Positions 5,941-8,560 of a stretch of DNA of 8,560 nt are shown here, in pieces. Made by a program: the position numbers and the translations under genes. Location: positions 1 through 8,560 of the forward strand of contig JAPOSJ010000122.1 of assembly GCA_026709745.1 (NCBI GenBank), in the 5' to 3' direction. The stretch is from Candidatus Dadabacteria bacterium. Its GTDB lineage: Bacteria; Desulfobacterota_D; UBA1144; Nemesobacterales; Nemesobacteraceae. Every line of letters begins with the position of its first letter. The first letter of the stretch is position 1. The notes beneath the pieces are model-generated. The model was not told where the DNA came from. It did no database searches and worked only from the letters and a program-made list of their open reading frames with translations.

Positions 5941-6527
5941 TTATACCCTATATTATTGAGCGTACAGCCAGGGGTGACCAAGGCTATGATATTTTCTCGA
6001 GGCTCCTTAAAGATAGGATTGTCTTTATAGGCTCTGAGATAAACGATGCGGTTGCCAACGTGGTTATTGCCCAGCTGCTTTTTCTTGAATCTGAAAATCC
6101 TAAAACCCCTATTTATCTCTACATAAATTCACCTGGAGGACATGTTACCTCAGGTCTTGCCATCTACGACACAATACAGTATGTAAAGCCGGAAGTCTCG
6201 ACCATATGCATCGGCCAAGCCGTCAGCATGGCTGCCGTTCTACTGGCAAGCGGTGCGGCTGGCAGGCGGTACACGCTACCTCACTCAAGGGTTATGATTC
6301 ACCAGGTGCTGGGGGGTGTATCTGGACAGGCAAGTGACATAGAGATACACGCAAAAGAGATTGTCAGGGTAAAAGAGCAGCTAAATTCAATACTCGAGAA
6401 ACACACCGGGCAGACTCTTGAGAGAATATCGAGCGACACCGACAGAGATTTTTTCATGACGGCTCAGGATTCCATTGATTACGGTATAGTGGATTCTATA
6501 GTTACGGCGAGGGAGGAGGCAACCTGA
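5928..6527 (+). CDS. clpP: ATP-dependent Clp protease proteolytic subunit
   Basis: A 199-residue serine peptidase that forms the two-ring tetradecameric chamber of the ClpXP protease. The start IPYIIERTARGDQGYDIFSRLLKDRI is the typical N-terminus, so the ATG at 5928 is right even though no Shine-Dalgarno sequence precedes it. The catalytic triad is Ser100 (GQAVSMAA), His125 (MIHQ) and Asp174 (TDRD); the spacings of 25 and 49 residues equal those in the E. coli enzyme. The nucleophile motif reads GQAVSMAA instead of the common GQAASMGA, a mild variation. NSPGG at 67-71 forms the oxyanion-side strand. The gene starts 14 bases after tig and ends one base into clpX. A consensus promoter and a palindrome at its start suggest transcription separate from tig and probable regulation there. 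Confidence 0.97.
   Translation: MITDFIPYIIERTARGDQGYDIFSRLLKDRIVFIGSEINDAVANVVIAQLLFLESENPKTPIYLYINSPGGHVTSGLAIYDTIQYVKPEVSTICIGQAVSMAAVLLASGAAGRRYTLPHSRVMIHQVLGGVSGQASDIEIHAKEIVRVKEQLNSILEKHTGQTLERISSDTDRDFFMTAQDSIDYGIVDSIVTAREEAT
6514..6519 (+). promoter_or_regulatory. Strong ribosome-binding site of clpX inside clpP
   Basis: AGGAGG, 7 bases before the clpX ATG, lies in the last codons of clpP. Together with the TGATG stop/start overlap it supports coupled translation of peptidase and unfoldase. It contrasts with clpP itself, which has no such site. Confidence 0.85.
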
Positions 6528-7822
6528 TGAGTCCCAGAAAAAATAGAGAAGAGTTGAAGCACTACTGTTCTTTCTGTGGTAAGAACCAAGAAGAGGTCAA
6601 CAAGCTTATAGCGGGTCACGGTGTTTATATCTGCGATGAGTGTATTGATCTTTGCAACCAAATCATAGCAGAAGAGAAAACCAAAGACAGTGCATTTCCG
6701 AAGCCGAAAAAATCTTTCCCAACTCCACAGGAGATAAAAGCTTTTCTTGATAGCTACATAATAGGTCAGGAAAATGCCAAGAAAGTCCTTTCCGTCGCTG
6801 TCTACAATCACTACAAGCGCATACAGTTTAACGAATCCGGGAGAAGAAGGAGCGACAAGGTGGAGGTGGAGAAAAGCAACATACTCCTTATAGGTCCCAC
6901 CGGTTCTGGAAAAACTCTGCTCGCGCAGACTCTGGCCAAGATTCTAGATGTTCCCTTTACCATAGTTGACGCTACATGCTACACAGAAGCTGGCTATGTG
7001 GGCGAGGATGTGGAAAACATGATTGTAAGCCTGCTCCAGGCAGCTGACTATGATGTCGAGAAAGCTGCCCGGGGAGGCATAATCTATATAGACGAGATAG
7101 ACAAACTTACCCGCAAATCAAGCGACAGCCCTTCAATAACAAGGGATGTGTCCGGAGAGGGTGTGCAGCAGTCCCTACTCAAGATAATTGAGGGAACTCT
7201 TGCAAATATTCCTCCCAAGGGAGGAAGAAAGCATCCCCAGCAGGAATTTACCCAGGTTGATACAACGAACATACTTTTCATATGCGGTGGCGCTTTCTGC
7301 GGTCTTGAGGATATAGTCAGTGCGAGAATCGGCGAGAAGTCCATCGGTTTCGGGGCGAAACTCTCAGATAGGACGGCGGAAGATGACAAGAATCTTCTCA
7401 GCAAAGTTAGGCCCGAGGACCTTGTTCAGTTTGGACTGATTCCCGAATTTGTTGGCAGGGTTCCAGTTATTGCAAGCCTGAGTGAACTTACAGAAGAGCA
7501 ACTGGTCAGAATTCTGACTGAGCCCAGAAACGCAATCATAAAGCAGTTTGAGAAAATGATGGAGTTTGAAAAGGTTTGCCTTGATGTAACTGAAGGCGCT
7601 AGAAAAGCCATCGCAAGGGAAGCTATTTTGAGAAATACAGGAGCTAGAGGGCTCAGGTCCATCATAGAGGCTATTATGCTTGAAGTTTTCTATGAAGTGC
7701 CTTCTCTTGAAGGAGTGAACCGCTGTCTTATCGACAAAAGCGTTATAACGGGGCGGAGCAATCCCAAGTTTTATTTTGAGAAATCAGATGAGGAGAAAGC
7801 GGAGAAAATGCTTGGAACCTGA
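6527..7822 (+). CDS. clpX: ATP-dependent Clp protease unfoldase subunit
   Basis: A 431-residue AAA+ unfoldase that recognises substrates and feeds them into ClpP. The N-terminal zinc domain has four Cys at residues 14, 17, 36 and 39. The ATPase module shows Walker A GPTGSGKT (123-130), the pore loop GYVG (156-159), Walker B IIYIDEID (185-192), the arginine-finger segment EFVGR (307-311) and the sensor-2 stretch NTGARGLRS. The ClpP-docking loop IGF is present (KSIGFGAK, residues 271-278), consistent with the adjacent clpP. The start overlaps the clpP stop by one base and has AGGAGG 7 bases upstream. lon, which often follows clpX, is absent here; a Trm112-like gene comes next. Confidence 0.98.
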   Translation: MSPRKNREELKHYCSFCGKNQEEVNKLIAGHGVYICDECIDLCNQIIAEEKTKDSAFPKPKKSFPTPQEIKAFLDSYIIGQENAKKVLSVAVYNHYKRIQFNESGRRRSDKVEVEKSNILLIGPTGSGKTLLAQTLAKILDVPFTIVDATCYTEAGYVGEDVENMIVSLLQAADYDVEKAARGGIIYIDEIDKLTRKSSDSPSITRDVSGEGVQQSLLKIIEGTLANIPPKGGRKHPQQEFTQVDTTNILFICGGAFCGLEDIVSARIGEKSIGFGAKLSDRTAEDDKNLLSKVRPEDLVQFGLIPEFVGRVPVIASLSELTEEQLVRILTEPRNAIIKQFEKMMEFEKVCLDVTEGARKAIAREAILRNTGARGLRSIIEAIMLEVFYEVPSLEGVNRCLIDKSVITGRSNPKFYFEKSDEEKAEKMLGT

Positions 7823-7867
7823 GAAATTCCAGACGTAGATTTTCCCCTATCCTTAATCCCGAAATCC

Positions 7868-8122
7868 ATGATTGATAAGGAACTGCTTGAAATTCTAGTG
7901 TGTCCCGAGACCGGAGAGCCTCTTGAAGAGGCTAATTGGGAAGTTATAGAGCAACTTAATGAACTCATTGAGCACGGAAATCTGGTTGACAGGTCAGGAG
8001 AGAAGGTTTCAGACAGAATTGAAGGGGGCCTTCTATGCCGTGGCGGGAAATATATCTACCCCGTGAGGGAGAGCATACCAATTTTGCTTATCCAGAATGC
8101 CATTCCGATCATGGTGACCTGA
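7868..8122 (+). CDS. Trm112/UPF0434-like small protein with degenerate zinc site
   Basis: An 84-residue protein. The N-terminus MIDKELLEILVCPETGEPLE and the end KYIYPVRESIPILL match the two conserved blocks of the Trm112/UPF0434 (YcaR-like) family. Classical members are about 60 residues with CPxC near the N-terminus and at least one more Cys to hold zinc. Here the first motif is CPET (Cys12 only), a single second Cys lies at residue 57, and about 25 residues (NWEVIEQLNELIEHGNLVDR and beyond) are inserted between the blocks. Zinc binding in the usual way is therefore unlikely. I recall similar CPET forms elsewhere, so this is probably a stable subfamily rather than decay. The gene lies 45 bases after clpX without a clear ribosome site or promoter. 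In other organisms Trm112 activates RNA and protein methyltransferases; the bacterial role is poorly known. Confidence 0.8.
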   Translation: MIDKELLEILVCPETGEPLEEANWEVIEQLNELIEHGNLVDRSGEKVSDRIEGGLLCRGGKYIYPVRESIPILLIQNAIPIMVT

Positions 8123-8303
8123 TCTTCCCGCCTTGTGAAGAATTTCTTCGCTTTGCCTGATTAGCTGCTTTGTGGCACTTGCAGGTTTTCTCGTCAAAAT
8201 ACAATACAACCCAGACTGTAGAGATAAACGCAGTTTTTTCTGCCCATGTTCTGCATCATCAAATATATCTTTAGAATTTCGTGGTTCTCTGCATATGCAT
8301 GGA

Positions 8304-8560
8304 TCAGTTCTTCAGCAGAAAATCAAGCACTGCCTTGTCCGCCTCGCTCTGGCACTCTCTCCAGAATCCGTGTCCTACCTCTGCAAACGCCATCCCGACT
8401 GCGTTTGGTATAAGTTCCACAAGTTTTTTCGATCTCTCAGGAGGCGTGACGATATCCCGCTCCCCATACATTACAAGTGTTCTTGAAGAGATATTCTTGA
8501 GTTCTGACAGTACATCGTGGTTCTCGCATGCGTAGCTCTGATTTCTGTATCCAGTGACTG
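8304..8560 (-). CDS. Alpha/beta hydrolase, partial (C-terminal part; start beyond right edge)
   Basis: The minus strand is open from the right edge to the TGA at 8306-8304, giving 84 residues of the C-terminal end of an alpha/beta-hydrolase-fold protein. LVMYGERDIVTPPERSKKL contains the conserved acid of the catalytic triad (Asp in GERD), and FAEVGHGFW contains the catalytic His about 35 residues later. The nucleophile elbow lies outside the window, so enzyme type (esterase, lactonase, carboxylesterase-like) cannot be assigned. The gene converges on the Trm112-like gene, with 181 bases between them that show no convincing gene or terminator. Confidence 0.85.
   Translation of the reverse strand, partial: VTGYRNQSYACENHDVLSELKNISSRTLVMYGERDIVTPPERSKKLVELIPNAVGMAFAEVGHGFWRECQSEADKAVLDFLLKN

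Noticed and set aside
8107..8124. Small hairpin GATCA/TGATC at the end of the Trm112-like gene
   Set aside because: Only five pairs and no T tract follows, so it is not a convincing terminator.
8123..8303. Intergenic stretch between the convergent Trm112-like and hydrolase genes
   Set aside because: It contains a 10-base palindrome TGCATATGCA (8290-8299) and a weak GCAG/CTGC stem with a T6 loop (8230-8243), both likely by chance; no gene, small RNA or clear terminator could be supported.
8172..8535. Two overlapping plus-strand open frames near the right edge
   Set aside because: Their distal parts are antisense to the alpha/beta-hydrolase C-terminus, which has clear catalytic motifs; the plus-strand translations show no family features.

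Overview
The window comes from a Gram-negative bacterium of moderate GC content. It encodes a beta-barrel outer-membrane protein with a C-terminal Phe, Sec-exported periplasmic redox proteins, and the conserved tig-clpP-clpX chaperone/protease block. The phylum cannot be fixed from the sequence alone. Gene order and protein style suggest a deltaproteobacterial or Dadabacteria-like lineage, but that is a guess. I see no mobile element, CRISPR array, tRNA or rRNA.

Left part (1-4464): a probable iron and electron-transfer locus arranged around a divergent promoter region. On the minus strand, reading leftwards, are a porin-like outer-membrane protein with its own intrinsic terminator, a secreted FMN-binding-domain protein with the covalent-flavin motif TGAT, and, directly adjoining it (stop codon followed at once by ATG), the start of a small membrane protein with a His-x-His motif that runs off the left edge. 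On the plus strand is a long FTR1-type iron permease with a periplasmic cytochrome c domain (CSSCH) ahead of the seven-helix permease, which carries both REXXE iron motifs. A Fur-box-like palindrome lies inside the candidate porin promoter in the divergent gap. I infer that these genes work together: the porin admits substrate, the haem and flavin centres move electrons during iron oxidation or reduction, and the permease carries iron across the inner membrane.

Middle and right part (4597-8122): trigger factor, ClpP and ClpX, all with intact functional residues, then a short Trm112-like protein that has lost most of its zinc cysteines. tig and clpP are 14 bases apart, and clpP and clpX share one base. 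The end of tig contains a perfect-consensus sigma70-type promoter (TTGACA, 18-bp spacer, TATAAT) whose expected start site falls on or within two bases of the clpP ATG. clpP has no Shine-Dalgarno sequence, so a leaderless clpP transcript is predicted. A perfect 8-bp-arm palindrome overlaps the -10 box and is centred on the ATG. This promoter/operator is the most unusual feature in the window.

Right edge (8304-8560): on the minus strand, the C-terminal part of an alpha/beta hydrolase whose start lies beyond the window, convergent with the Trm112-like gene.
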